A stretch of 64,000 bases of DNA from Streptomyces sp. I05A-00742 (GCF_013055795.1 NZ_JABETO010000005.1:62001-126000), one strand, 5' to 3'; counted from the first letter of the stretch, positions 51,970 to 60,419 are shown. The notes: generated by a model not told the origin, from the letters alone. Numbers and translations: made by a program.

Positions 51970-52644
51970 ATGCTCTTCCCCCACCTCCGCCACGACCACC
52001 GCCTCCCCACCGAGGACGAGGCCCTGAAGGGCCGCCCCGAGCCCGCCTTCCCCCTCACCGGCCGCCACACCGTCCTCGGCAACCCGCTGGCCGGCCCCTA
52101 CCCCGACGGCCTCGCCGTCGCCGACTTCGGCCTGGGCTGCTTCTGGGGCGCCGAACGCCGCTTCTGGCAGACCCCCGGCGTCTGGACGACCCTCGTCGGC
52201 TACCAGGGTGGCACCACCCCCAACCCCACCTACGAAGAGGTCTGCAGCGGCCTCACCGGCCACACCGAAGCCGTCCGCGTCGTCTTCGACCCCGCCGTCG
52301 TCCCCTACGCCACCCTCCTGAAGGTCTTCTGGGAGTCCCACGACCCCACCCAGGGCTTCCGCCAGGGCAACGACCGCGGCACCCAGTACCGCTCCGCCGT
52401 CTACACCCACTCCCCCGACCAGCTCCGCGAGGCCGAGGCGTCCCGTGACGCCTACCAGCGCGTACTCCGCGGCTCGGGCTACGGCGACATCACCACGGAG
52501 ATCGCTCCGGCGGGGCCGTTCCACTGGGCCGAGGATTACCACCAGCAGTACCTCGACAAGAACCCCGACGGGTACTGCGGGATCGGGGGGACGGGCGTGA
52601 GCTGCCCGATCGGCATCGCCGGTACGCCGGCCCCGGATGCCTGA
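51970..52644 (+). CDS. msrA: Peptide methionine sulfoxide reductase A
   Basis: 224 residues from ATG 51970 with GGAG upstream (GTG 51967 abuts it). MsrA fold with the catalytic [13 protein letters not shown] (C57), [41 protein letters not shown] and [11 protein letters not shown]-terminal [13 protein letters not shown] holds resolving cysteines. It repairs oxidised methionine. The stop overlaps the next gene's start by eight bases. Confidence 0.95.
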   Translation: MLFPHLRHDHRLPTEDEALKGRPEPAFPLTGRHTVLGNPLAGPYPDGLAVADFGLGCFWGAERRFWQTPGVWTTLVGYQGGTTPNPTYEEVCSGLTGHTEAVRVVFDPAVVPYATLLKVFWESHDPTQGFRQGNDRGTQYRSAVYTHSPDQLREAEASRDAYQRVLRGSGYGDITTEIAPAGPFHWAEDYHQQYLDKNPDGYCGIGGTGVSCPIGIAGTPAPDA

Positions 52645-53107
52645 GGAACCGCGCACCACCCGGTACCGGCTCTTCCGGACGGCCTGGGGCATCCGGATCG
52701 ACCTGACGGCCTCGGCCGTCACCACCGCCGCACCACCGGCTCACGGTGAGCGGGTCGCGGACGGGGTGTGGCTCGACGCCGCCCCCGTCCTCACCCACCC
52801 GCCCACGGACGGCCGGGGCAACCGGCTCTCCCCCGACGAGGCGGCCTGGCTCCACCACGGCCTGTCCCTGGCAGCTCCGTTCCTCCCACCGGACCGCCAC
52901 ACCCTCGTCACGGTCCACCACGTCCGGTTCCCCGAGACGGACTACCAACCGGAGGGCCTGGCAGCGGCCCTGCTCCTCTGGGCCGAGCAGGAATTCGAGC
53001 TGCCGGCCCATCCGATCACGGTCACTTTCGACCGCTCCGCCAACCGCTACGTGTACGAAGGGGACTTGACCGCACGGCCGGGGGCCGCTCCGGGCAGCAG
53101 CGTGTAG
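52637..53107 (+). CDS. Unknown protein coupled to msrA
   Basis: 156 residues from ATG 52637, overlapping the msrA stop by eight bases, hence co-translated. No signal peptide or membrane helix. The sequence is of mixed alpha/beta type ([65 protein letters not shown]) without cysteines or a catalytic motif I can name. Possibly a partner in stress repair, by position only. Confidence 0.75.
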   Translation: MPEEPRTTRYRLFRTAWGIRIDLTASAVTTAAPPAHGERVADGVWLDAAPVLTHPPTDGRGNRLSPDEAAWLHHGLSLAAPFLPPDRHTLVTVHHVRFPETDYQPEGLAAALLLWAEQEFELPAHPITVTFDRSANRYVYEGDLTARPGAAPGSSV

Positions 53108-53157
53108 CGGCCGGGTGGGTACGGTCCTCGTATGCCCGGCGCGCGCAGGTGGGTTGC

Positions 53158-53586
53158 CTAGTCCTTCGCCGTTCCGAACACGTTTCTGCCGCAGGCGCCA
53201 TGTGCGAGACCGAGGACCGCCGAAGCCTGCTTCCCGGTGAGCTGAAGTTCCTGCTTGGTCTTTATGGCCTGGTCGACGAAGTCCTGCCCGCTGGCGAGGC
53301 AGAGCGCGTTGCCATGGGCGAGAAGCGTGTCGTCACTGATGCGGTCCAGCTCCGGCTGGCGTTTCCGGACTGCCCTGAGATAGAGCTTGGCCGACAGCCC
53401 CGTCAGGCCGCGCAATTCCGCAGGGGCCGCCGACGGGTTCCCGGACGGGGCAGCCGAGGCGGAAGCGGGCGCGGACGCCGATGCCGCCGAGGAGCCCGAG
53501 CCACTGTCATCGGACCCGCCGCACGCCGAGGCGCCGAAAGCGGCGGCCGTAAGACAGACGGCGAGCAGGGGCAGGCGTTTGCGCAT
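53158..53586 (-). CDS. Lipoprotein with DUF732-like domain
   Basis: 142 residues from ATG 53586. Signal RLPLLAVCLTAAAFG ending in lipobox ASAC, an Ala/Ser-rich spacer, then a domain of about 75 residues: FLUSH-like start YLRAVRKRQPELDRISDDTLL, AHGNALCLASGQDFVDQAI and AVLGLAHGACGRNV with two cysteines that probably pair. Spacing and the late GxxxC pair resemble DUF732 proteins of mycobacteria. Surface-attached; role unknown. Convergent with the gene coupled to msrA. Confidence 0.78.
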   Translation of the reverse strand: MRKRLPLLAVCLTAAAFGASACGGSDDSGSGSSAASASAPASASAAPSGNPSAAPAELRGLTGLSAKLYLRAVRKRQPELDRISDDTLLAHGNALCLASGQDFVDQAIKTKQELQLTGKQASAVLGLAHGACGRNVFGTAKD

Positions 53587-53717
53587 GAATCTCCCTTGGT
53601 ACGCGAGTGAACCGACGGATTCTCGCCCGTACCAACCAGCGTGCGCCATTCACCCCTGGTAATAGGCGCGCCCTCCTGACCGCTCGCCACGCCTGCACCA
53701 ATTCCCCCTAGCGATCG

Positions 53718-53882
53718 TCATCCCAGGTAAGGCCGCTCCCGGTGCTCCAGGAAGTGACGGATGCGCAGTTGCTGTGTGTGGTGCATGGGGAGTTCGGCGA
53801 TCTCGTCGGGGTGGACGAACCGCAGTTCGGTGGACTCGTCCGAGATCGCCGGCTCCCCGCCCGTCACACGCGCGATGATTCA
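53718..53882 (-). pseudogene. C-terminal remnant of a NUDIX hydrolase
   Basis: The minus strand reads TGGEPAISDESTELRFVHPD, then EIAELPMHHTQQLRIRHFLE and a stop at 53718. This is the usual ending of actinobacterial NUDIX hydrolases (ESTELRFV then IAxLPMHxTQ). The NUDIX box and start are absent: the frame is lost at about 53882, where an unrelated plus-strand frame begins. So it is a 5'-truncated gene at a recombination junction. Confidence 0.75.
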
Positions 53883-54132
53883 GGTCGAGGAGTGGTGGTG
53901 TCGGCATGTGACCCGCCGCAATCTCTATCGGCATTGGGACGCCTGTCGGCGTGCGGGGATCGCTTCTCGGTCGGCCGACGACTTGACCTGGCTGATGCTG
54001 GCCTTCAAGGAGCTCGATCGCATCGAGCAGCGTAAGAAGAGGGCGTCACGCCGATGGACCGGGTGGAGGTTGCCGGAGCAAGGGCCGACCGCCTCCGCCC
54101 ATGCCAACACCGAGGCCATCAGGGAGGAGTGA
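53875..54132 (+). CDS. Small Trp/Arg-rich protein of unknown origin
   Basis: 85 residues from ATG 53875: MIQVEEWWCRHVTRRNLYRH, RSADDLTWLMLAFKELDRIE, then a basic RKKRASRRWTGWRLPEQ. It is helical and basic, without a recognised domain. It begins exactly where the NUDIX remnant stops, and its stop overlaps a GTG that could start the next gene. It may itself be a fragment of a larger foreign gene. Codon use is less GC-biased than in the surrounding core genes. Confidence 0.45.
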   Translation: MIQVEEWWCRHVTRRNLYRHWDACRRAGIASRSADDLTWLMLAFKELDRIEQRKKRASRRWTGWRLPEQGPTASAHANTEAIREE

Positions 54133-54182
54133 ATGAGGAGGCACTCTTCCCCGTGCCGTATGTACCCTTCGGTGTGGACCTC

Positions 54183-55142
54183 ATGATGCGACCCCTCAGG
54201 ACCGCCGACAGCGCCGCCCTCGCCGATCTGCGTGAGCGGGTCCAGATCGCGGACGACACGGGCATGCACCTCGATGAGGAGGATGTCCGCGAGGAACTCG
54301 CCGACGCGAAGCTCGACATGGAGCGGGATACGGTCGGGGTTTGGCAGGACGCACGCCTGGTGGCGTACGCGGTGGTCCACAACCCGGACAGAGTGCGGGA
54401 TGTAGTGCGCTTCGAGACCGGTGCCGCTGTCGATCCCGCATGGCGGCGTCGGGGGATCGGGACGGAGTTGGTCCGCTGGATGCGGGCGCGGGCACGGGTG
54501 GTGTGTGCGGAGCAACACGGCAAGGTGGATGGCGAGTTGCTGCTGTCCGGGGTGGCCACGAATGCCGGTCTGGCGGCGCTGGCGGAGAGCACGGGGTTTG
54601 TTCCCTGTGAGCACTGGTTCGATATGTCGTACGACTTGAGCGTCGGTACGGTGCGGGGCTCCGTCCCCCCTCCTCAGGGCCTGCGGCTGGTGCCCTTCGA
54701 TGAGGAGCACGACGAGGCGACCCGGCTTGCTCACAACGAAGCATTCAGGGACCACTTGGATTTCGCCGAGGCCGATGAGGCGGAGTGGCACTCCTGGGGA
54801 ACCGGAACTCGCTCGTTCCGGAAGGAGTTGTCTGCCCTTCTGCTCGACGCCGATGGCCGTGTGGTGGCCTACCTCCTCGCCGAAGAGTCCGCCGCCGATA
54901 CCGCCGCCACCGGGCAGCGGTCGTGCACCGTGGCATTCCTCGGCACATTGCCGGCCCAGCGGGGGCGTGGAGCGGCCCGTGCCTTGCTGATCCACACTCT
55001 TGATGAGGCGCGGCGCCGTGGATATGAGCGGGCGGAGCTCGTCGTGGACACCACCAATGCCACCAACGCACTGGACCTTTACCGGAATGTGGGCTTCACG
55101 GTGGATCGGGAGTTCGTCACCTATGCCGGCCCGCTCGGCTGA
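54183..55142 (+). CDS. Double-GNAT acetyltransferase
   Basis: 319 residues from ATG 54183 (ATG 54186 next to it; GTG 54129 in frame overlaps the previous stop). Two GNAT domains in tandem. The first has AAVDPAWRRRGIGTELVRWM as acetyl-CoA loop; the second, from about 165, has FLGTLPAQRGRGAARALLIH and ends VVDTTNATNALDLYRNVGFT. Tandem GNAT proteins in Streptomyces include self-resistance and mycothiol synthase types; MshD has its own signature that I do not see here. Substrate unknown. The second domain is the better conserved. Confidence 0.85.
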   Translation: MMRPLRTADSAALADLRERVQIADDTGMHLDEEDVREELADAKLDMERDTVGVWQDARLVAYAVVHNPDRVRDVVRFETGAAVDPAWRRRGIGTELVRWMRARARVVCAEQHGKVDGELLLSGVATNAGLAALAESTGFVPCEHWFDMSYDLSVGTVRGSVPPPQGLRLVPFDEEHDEATRLAHNEAFRDHLDFAEADEAEWHSWGTGTRSFRKELSALLLDADGRVVAYLLAEESAADTAATGQRSCTVAFLGTLPAQRGRGAARALLIHTLDEARRRGYERAELVVDTTNATNALDLYRNVGFTVDREFVTYAGPLG

Positions 55143-55191
55143 CTGCCGGACCTGCTGAGCGGCTACCCGGGAGAGCGATGGGCCGATCCCT

Positions 55192-55599
55192 TCAACGGCC
55201 CTCGCCGGGCGGTGTGCCGCAGCTCGGGCCGCCTGAGCCGTCGAACTGCACCGAGCTGAAGAAGTCCCGGTAGGCGGGGAAGAAGTTGCCCTTGCCGGTA
55301 GGGCCGGGCGAGGTGACGACTGTGCAGCCGGTGTAGTTCGCGTCCGACCAGAGGTAAATGGTGGAAGCGGTCCGGTTCCAGTCCGACTTGGCGCGGTCGT
55401 TCATGCCGAGTGCCGTGAGGTCCGGCGTGCTGCCTCGCAGCGTGATCATGTCGCCGGTGCCGTCGAGGCCGGAGAACATGCAGTAGTAGCCGCTGGGGCA
55501 TCGGTCGTATCCGTCGGCCGCACGGGCCGTGGAGGCCGGCACCGCGACGGCCGTCGCAGCCGCCGCCGCCATGAGAAGCGCACGCGTTCTGTTCCTCAT
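55192..55599 (-). CDS. Secreted peptidase inhibitor family I36-like protein
   Basis: 135 residues from ATG 55599. A Sec signal (RALLMAAAAATAVAVPASTARAA), then DRCPSGYYCMFSGLDGTGDM, the beta/gamma-crystallin-like Greek-key opening of Streptomyces metalloprotease inhibitor (SMI, family I36). Further conserved points are YLWSDANYTGCTV and SSVQFDGSGG. Four cysteines could give two disulfides. Likely a small extracellular protease inhibitor; its target is unknown. Confidence 0.82.
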   Translation of the reverse strand: MRNRTRALLMAAAAATAVAVPASTARAADGYDRCPSGYYCMFSGLDGTGDMITLRGSTPDLTALGMNDRAKSDWNRTASTIYLWSDANYTGCTVVTSPGPTGKGNFFPAYRDFFSSVQFDGSGGPSCGTPPGEGR

Positions 55600-55650
55600 C
55601 TGCTGATGCTCCTTGATCTGATGCCTTATGGCTTGTGCCCAGTTGAAGAG

Positions 55651-55699
55651 CGCGGCTCATCCACGGCGCGAATTCATCCACGGCGCGGCTCATCCACGG
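55651..55699. repeat. Three-copy 16-bp tandem repeat
   Basis: CGCGGCTCATCCACGG (55651-55666), CGCGAATTCATCCACGG (55667-55683) and CGCGGCTCATCCACGG (55684-55699) lie between the two small secreted-protein genes. Confidence 0.8.
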
Positions 55700-55707
55700 C
55701 GCGGCTC

Positions 55708-56031
55708 TCAGCCGAACGTCACGCCGTGCGGGACATTGGAGCCGAAGGTCGCCGACGTGCCTCGTTCCATCACCAGGAGGGGACCCTCGCAGCCTTGTTC
55801 CGAGAACAGGGTGGCACGCCGGTCCGTGCTGTTGGTCGCGCTCTGTGCCCCGCTGATCAGGAGGAAGCACTCGCCGTCCTGGGGATTGTGCAGGGTGAAG
55901 TCGTCACCGTTCACGTTGATGTAGGTGAAGTCGCCGGTGGCGGCCCGGGCGTCGGGGGAGAGGCCCAGGGACAGGGTGAGCGCGGCGCCCAGGACAGCGG
56001 CTGTCCGCAGTGTCTTGCCGAGTGGTTGCAT
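55708..56031 (-). CDS. Small secreted protein
   Basis: 107 residues from ATG 56031 after GGAGGGGGAA. Sec signal LRTAAVLGAALTLSLGLSPDARAA, then a short beta-rich domain: FTYINVNGDDFTLHNPQDGE, CFLLISGAQ, ATLFSEQGCEGPLLVMERG. Two cysteines. Its size, strand pattern and position directly upstream of the I36-like gene suggest a related crystallin-fold inhibitor, but the opening CPxGYxC motif is missing. It is followed by tandem repeats and then the I36 gene on the same strand. Confidence 0.72.
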   Translation of the reverse strand: MQPLGKTLRTAAVLGAALTLSLGLSPDARAATGDFTYINVNGDDFTLHNPQDGECFLLISGAQSATNSTDRRATLFSEQGCEGPLLVMERGTSATFGSNVPHGVTFG

Positions 56032-56130
56032 GGGGTTCCCCCTCCGTAGGTGCCCCACCACAGTCGGGCCTTTCGAAGAGCGTGTTAAGAGGCCGGATCC
56101 GATACCACCCGAACGAGGGAGGACGGCCAA

Positions 56131-57381
56131 CTATCCCCCGGCCAGGCGGTTCACCGCCGCCACGACGGAGCCGACCCCGTCCTCCTCCCGGAGCCGCGCG
56201 GCCAGCGCGCGGGCGCGCGTCCGGTAGGAGGGGTCGGTGGTGGCCCGGACGAGGGCGTCGGTGAGGGCGGAGGCGGTGAGGCGGCGGAGGGGGACGGGGC
56301 CGGGGGATACGCCGAGGGCGGTCAGGCGGGCCGCCCAGAAGCCGGCGTCGAACTGGACGGGGACGGGGACGGCGGGGACGCCGGCGCGCAATGCGGCGGC
56401 CGTGGTGCCCGCGCCGGCGTGGTGCACGACGGCGGCCAGGTGCGGGAACAGCACCGCGTGCGGGAGCTCGTCGACGGTGAGCACGTCGTCGCCCTCGGCC
56501 TCCAGCCCGGTCCAGCCCCGCTGGACGATGCCCCGCGTCCCGGCGGCGCGCAGGGCACGGACGAACGTCGCGGTCAGGCGCTCGGGTTGGGGAAGGGTGG
56601 CACTGCCCATTCCCACGAAGACGGGCGGGGGGCCTGCCGCCAGGAAGTCCCGGACCCGTGGAGGGAGTTCGGTCCCCGGCGGGTCGTACGGCCACCAGTA
56701 GCCGTCGACGGTGAGTCCGGGGCGCCAGTCCGCCGGGCGCGGCACCACGAGGGGGCTGAAGCCGTGGTGCACGGGCCAGCACGCGCGTTCCCGGGCCCGG
56801 CGGGCCGCGCGCGAGCCGAGGGGCGGCAGTCCGAGGCGGGTACGGACGGTGCGGGAGGCGTCGGCGAAGATGCCGTCCACGGCCGCGGTCACGGCCCGGC
56901 CGGCCAGCCGGTTCGCGGTGGCGCCCCAGGAGCCGGCGGCGATGACGGGCGGGGCGAACGCGCCGGTGGGGGCGAGTGGTTGCAGGTGGACGCCGCGGCT
57001 GGGCAGGGACAGACCGACGCCGATGGTGTGCCCCAGGGCGGCGAGCGAACTCGACAGCAGCAGCACATCGGCTTTCTCGGCGGCCCGCAGCAGGTCGTCG
57101 GTCATCCGCGCGACGGCGTCCCTGGCCAGCTCCACCACCTGGGCCAGCTTTCCGACGCCGGTCGCGCTCCTCTGGAGCGCCCGGCCCCGCTCGGTGGCCA
57201 TCTCGGCCCGCGGGTCCACCGGCAGCGCGTGGAAACCGAGCCCCGCGGCGGCGGCCAACGGTGCGAAGCGGGCGTGCGTGACGAGCGTGACCTCGTGTCC
57301 CGCCCGTGCCAGACCGTGCCCAAGGCCCGTGTAGGGCGCCACGTCACCACGCGAACCAGCGGTCATCAAGGCCACTCGCAT
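56131..57381 (-). CDS. UGT-type (GT1) glycosyltransferase
   Basis: 416 residues from ATG 57381. GT-B fold: N-terminal MRVALMTAGSRGDVAPYTGL and GHEVTLVTHARFAPL, linker WWPYDPPGTELPPRVRDFLA, and a C-terminal nucleotide-sugar site with FVGMGSATLPQPE, VDELPHAVLFPHLAAVVHHAGAGT and TAAALRAGVPAVPVP. HHAGAGTT is the signature of sterol-glucosyltransferase/macrolide-type UGTs. It likely transfers a sugar to a lipid or natural product; no biosynthetic cluster is adjacent. It has 480 bp of upstream space. Confidence 0.93.
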   Translation of the reverse strand: MRVALMTAGSRGDVAPYTGLGHGLARAGHEVTLVTHARFAPLAAAAGLGFHALPVDPRAEMATERGRALQRSATGVGKLAQVVELARDAVARMTDDLLRAAEKADVLLLSSSLAALGHTIGVGLSLPSRGVHLQPLAPTGAFAPPVIAAGSWGATANRLAGRAVTAAVDGIFADASRTVRTRLGLPPLGSRAARRARERACWPVHHGFSPLVVPRPADWRPGLTVDGYWWPYDPPGTELPPRVRDFLAAGPPPVFVGMGSATLPQPERLTATFVRALRAAGTRGIVQRGWTGLEAEGDDVLTVDELPHAVLFPHLAAVVHHAGAGTTAAALRAGVPAVPVPVQFDAGFWAARLTALGVSPGPVPLRRLTASALTDALVRATTDPSYRTRARALAARLREEDGVGSVVAAVNRLAGG

Positions 57382-57865
57382 GGCGCGCAGTATGCCGTGC
57401 GCGACGGCCCCCGTCTCCACGGCCCGGAGCCATCCCCTGATCGCCACCCGTTCGGCGCATACCGGCCAACACCGGCCGGCACCGGCCGACACCGTCCGAG
57501 CAGCGGGGAAAGCAGCACGCGGCGCGCGCCACACCCGCACACGGAATGGCCGAGCATCCACGCCAACTACCCTTATTTACGGCCTCATTTGGATGCGCCA
57601 GCAATACAACTCTTCGCTCGGCACGGATAGTTGAGCCGCCACATCCGTTCCGCGCCGGCCCGTGAGCTTCCCCACGGCGCCGCCCTCTGGGTCATCGTCA
57701 TAGCAGTGAGCTAGCGTCACAGGCACCCCATCCGGTCAAGTCAAGTCCCCCAGATCGGGCCGGATATGAAGACGGGGAAGAAGGCGGCGAACGTTCCGAT
57801 CGGCTGCAACCAACACCGGAACGCCCGCATGCCTTCTTCCCCGGCATACCACGCAAGGAGTATAC
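57382..57865. other. Long intergenic region with structured leader
   Basis: 484 bp between divergent genes. The left half is featureless GC-rich DNA. An AT-richer patch lies at 57560-57640, and TAGCGT at 57712-57717 may be a -10 for the rightward gene. The strongest element is the stem-loop at 57774-57842 listed separately. No further gene is supported. Confidence 0.6.
57774..57842 (+). promoter_or_regulatory. Two-tier stem-loop in the leader of the bacteriocin-like gene
   Basis: GGGGAAGAAGGC (57774-57785) and GCCTTCTTCCCC (57831-57842) form a perfect 12-bp outer stem. Inside it CGTTCCG (57792-57798) and CGGAACG (57817-57823) make a 7-bp inner stem with an 18-nt loop. It ends 12 bases before the AAGGAG ribosome site of the gene at 57866. 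Confidence 0.65.
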
Positions 57866-58387
57866 GTGAAGCGCACAACGCTCCGCTCAGCGGGCATCAC
57901 CGCGCTCGCCGCCGTCACCATCGGCGTCGCCGCCCCCACCGCGCTCGCCGCGACCGAGGACAACCGGCGGACGGTCGTCGCCGGCATCGACGACCCCACC
58001 CCGGAGGATCTGCACGTCATTACCCCGGAGGAGGCCCAGGAGGCCGCCCAGTCGCTGCTCGACAGCGATGAAGCGGAGGTCCAGGAGCTGCTCCAGTCCC
58101 TCGACACCGAGGAACTCGCCGACCTGCAGGCCGTCGCCGAGGGCCAGTCGGCCCAGGCGCTCCAGGTGAACTGGGGGAAGATCTGGAAGGTCCTGAAGAA
58201 GATCGGCGGCTTCGCCAAGGCCGTCAAGGGCTCCTACTCCAAGTTCAAGAAGTGGTACAACGGCCTGCCCTGGTGGAGCAAGGCACTGATCAGGACGGCG
58301 ACCGTCGGCGTCCAGCTCTACGACGTCTACTGGCACTTCCACAACGTCGGCGTCGCTCCGGAAAAGGAAGCGGCGGCCAAGAGCTGA
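57866..58387 (+). CDS. Secreted Trp/Lys-rich bacteriocin-like precursor
   Basis: 173 residues from GTG 57866 after AAGGAG. A Sec signal ends near APTALA (28). Residues 31-99 are strongly acidic (19 Asp/Glu against 2 Arg), helical and read like a pro-region. Residues 100-143 switch to ten Lys, one Arg, no acid and five Trp (VNWGKIWKVLKKIGG, FKKWYNGLPWWSKALIR). That profile resembles cationic Trp-rich leaderless or class II bacteriocins, with the acidic part neutralising it before processing. The last 30 residues are hydrophobic then polar. No known family is matched. A small membrane protein gene follows at 131 bp and could be an immunity factor. Confidence 0.75.
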   Translation: MKRTTLRSAGITALAAVTIGVAAPTALAATEDNRRTVVAGIDDPTPEDLHVITPEEAQEAAQSLLDSDEAEVQELLQSLDTEELADLQAVAEGQSAQALQVNWGKIWKVLKKIGGFAKAVKGSYSKFKKWYNGLPWWSKALIRTATVGVQLYDVYWHFHNVGVAPEKEAAAKS

Positions 58388-58517
58388 GTGAACGGGGCGG
58401 CCGAGGGCACTTCCCCCACGGCCCCCGACCGCCCCCCACGCCCCCGACCGCCCCAGCGACCCCCGGCACCGCACCGCACGACCCATAACAGCAACCACAG
58501 GGACACGGAGGAGAGCC

Positions 58518-58790
58518 ATGACGTCCCCGGAAGCCGACGACAAGGCGAGCGAAGGCACCTGGGCCCTCGCGCTCCTGGCCCTGGTCCCCACCATCTGCCT
58601 GACGTTCCTCACCGACCTGGCCACGTTCTGGTACGTCACGGCCTGGGTCTTCTGGGGCCTCTCCGCGCTCCTGCTCGCGGCCGGCTGGGCGGAGGTGGTC
58701 CGCCACGGGGCCCGCGGCGCCACCGGCTGGACCATGTGCACGTTCGCCCACGGCATCCTCGCCTGGCAGGCGGCGCACCTGGTCACCTGA
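58518..58790 (+). CDS. Small three-helix membrane protein
   Basis: 90 residues from ATG 58518 after GGAGAG. Three hydrophobic stretches: WALALLALVPTICLTFL, FWYVTAWVFWGLSALLLAAGW and MCTFAHGILAWQAAHLV, with a charged cytoplasmic-looking N-terminus and RHGARGAT loop. No catalytic motif. Its position right after the bacteriocin-like precursor and its size suit an immunity protein, but that is inference from context only. Confidence 0.7.
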   Translation: MTSPEADDKASEGTWALALLALVPTICLTFLTDLATFWYVTAWVFWGLSALLLAAGWAEVVRHGARGATGWTMCTFAHGILAWQAAHLVT

Positions 58791-58959
58791 ACCGGCGGCG
58801 GGTGGCGGGCGGGACTCCCCTTCACACTGTCCCGCCCGCCACCCGTCCGCCCCCTTCGCCCGCCCGAACCATCACCGGGCGGGCGAAGGACCTGACGAGC
58901 CGGAGGATCAGATACGGGCGAAGAGCCGGACTTCCGGCGAAGTGGGCCATTGACGAACG

Positions 58960-60312
58960 ATGAAGAAGTCCGGAACGGTCGACGAAGCCGCCCCCACGTG
59001 CTGCGAACTCGAACTCCCGTTCCGTAATCTGAGCCGAGTGCTTCATCACGACGCGACCAGCCCACCGTTGAGTCATCGGCTGACCCCGGGGGACCGCCTG
59101 CGCATCGCCCGCCGGGCACGCAGGCTGTCCGCCGCCCAGTTGGCGCAGAAGGTTGCCATCTCCCCCAGCTATGTCCAGAAGTTGGAGTCGGGGAAGCGGA
59201 AGCCGTCGCCCGCCCTCGTCCTGGCGCTGGCGAAGGCGCTGCACCTGGGGCCGGAAGCCCTCACCGGGAAGCCGTACTACGGAGAACCGGAATCCGACGA
59301 CGGTGTGCACGCCGTGATTCCAGAACTGCGCCGCGTCCTGCTGTGCTACGACACCCCCGACGGTCTGGACATCGCGCCCCGCCCGCTGCCGGTGCTCGCC
59401 TCGGAGGTCGACCAGGTGACGGCCCTGCGACGCGACGCCCGTTACGTCCCGATGGGACCTCTGTTGGCGGCAGTCATCACGGAGTTGACCCATATCGCAC
59501 TCGATGCCGACGGGAAGAACCGGCACGAGGCATTCCGCCATCTGGCCCGCGCCTACCGGGCGGTGAACTCCCTGGCACACAAAACGGGCCATCACGACCT
59601 GTCGCACACAGCGCTCGAACGAGTGCGGTGGGCCGCGGACCTGTCCGGCGACCCACTGATGCGGATCACCGCCGGTTATCTGGTCGCCGGGGCGATGCTC
59701 CGCCACAACGCCTACGCCCCGGCGAGGCGTCAACTCACCTCCCTGCGCGCCGAACTGGAACGACTGCGTCCGGACCACTCGCCGAAGAGCGCGGTCGACG
59801 CCCTCGCCGTCGACGGAGCGGTGCTGCTGAAGCTCGCGGTGCTGGAGGCACGCGAGAACAGCCCCGAACGGGCGCACGCCCGGCTGCGGGAGGCGGACGA
59901 GGTGGCGCGGGCGGCCGGCGGCCACGACTCCCCCGCGTACGAGATGTCGTTCGGACCGACGAACGTCCGCATCCACGAGCTGCACACGCTGATCGTCACG
60001 GGCGACACCGAACGGGCCCTGGCGCGGCTGGCCGAGTGGTCGCCGGCCCCCGGCGGGGAGTGGACTCCCCCCGCGGCCACGGCGGGTGAGCGGTCGAGCC
60101 ACCACTGCATCGACGTGGCCTCGGCGAAGCTCGCCGCGGGCGACAGGTCCGGGGCGTTCTCCGCCCTCAAGCGGGCGCGCAAGGTCGCGCCGAACCACAC
60201 GCGGTTCCACCCGTCCGTCCGGGAGACCACCGCGGCCCTGTTGCGAATGGATGCAAATCCCCCCAATGAACTTGCCTCGTTCGCGAGTTGGGCGGGAATT
60301 GGGGCGTTCTAA
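58960..60312 (+). CDS. XRE-family regulator with TPR-like C-terminal domain
   Basis: 450 residues if begun at ATG 58960; a GTG at about 59038 is an alternative, as the HTH starts only at residue about 45. Helix-turn-helix: LTPGDRLRIARRARRLSAAQ, LAQKVAISPSYVQKLESGKRKPSP, ALAKALHLGPEALTG. The C-terminal 330 residues are helical repeats (RHLARAYRAVNSLAHKTGHH, ARRQLTSLRAELERL, ERALARLAEWSP), the layout of streptomycete XRE-TPR regulators that sense a peptide or small molecule. It lies directly upstream of, and in line with, the hairpin-controlled gene pair. Confidence 0.87.
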   Translation: MKKSGTVDEAAPTCCELELPFRNLSRVLHHDATSPPLSHRLTPGDRLRIARRARRLSAAQLAQKVAISPSYVQKLESGKRKPSPALVLALAKALHLGPEALTGKPYYGEPESDDGVHAVIPELRRVLLCYDTPDGLDIAPRPLPVLASEVDQVTALRRDARYVPMGPLLAAVITELTHIALDADGKNRHEAFRHLARAYRAVNSLAHKTGHHDLSHTALERVRWAADLSGDPLMRITAGYLVAGAMLRHNAYAPARRQLTSLRAELERLRPDHSPKSAVDALAVDGAVLLKLAVLEARENSPERAHARLREADEVARAAGGHDSPAYEMSFGPTNVRIHELHTLIVTGDTERALARLAEWSPAPGGEWTPPAATAGERSSHHCIDVASAKLAAGDRSGAFSALKRARKVAPNHTRFHPSVRETTAALLRMDANPPNELASFASWAGIGAF

Positions 60313-60344
60313 GTTCCACGTCAAGAGGCCCCGCCGGAGGACAC

Positions 60345-60361
60345 GCGGACAATCTGTCCGC
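60345..60361. promoter_or_regulatory. 17-bp palindrome upstream of the 60.4-kb gene pair
   Basis: GCGGACA (60345-60351) and TGTCCGC (60355-60361) are perfect inverted arms across ATC. CACGCGGA is also directly repeated on either side. A candidate operator, perhaps for the XRE protein encoded just upstream. Confidence 0.5.
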
Positions 60362-60379
60362 ACGCGGATACCTGCCAGG

Positions 60380-60419
60380 TGGAATGGTCTCCCACAGTTG
60401 TGGTGAGGAGACCATTCCA
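60380..60419 (+). promoter_or_regulatory. 13-bp hairpin that buries the ribosome-binding site
   Basis: TGGAATGGTCTCC (60380-60392) and GGAGACCATTCCA (60407-60419) are perfectly complementary across a 14-nt loop. The right arm contains the GGAG ribosome site (60407-60410) and ends on the A of the ATG at 60419, so in RNA the translation start would be fully paired. Confidence 0.75.
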
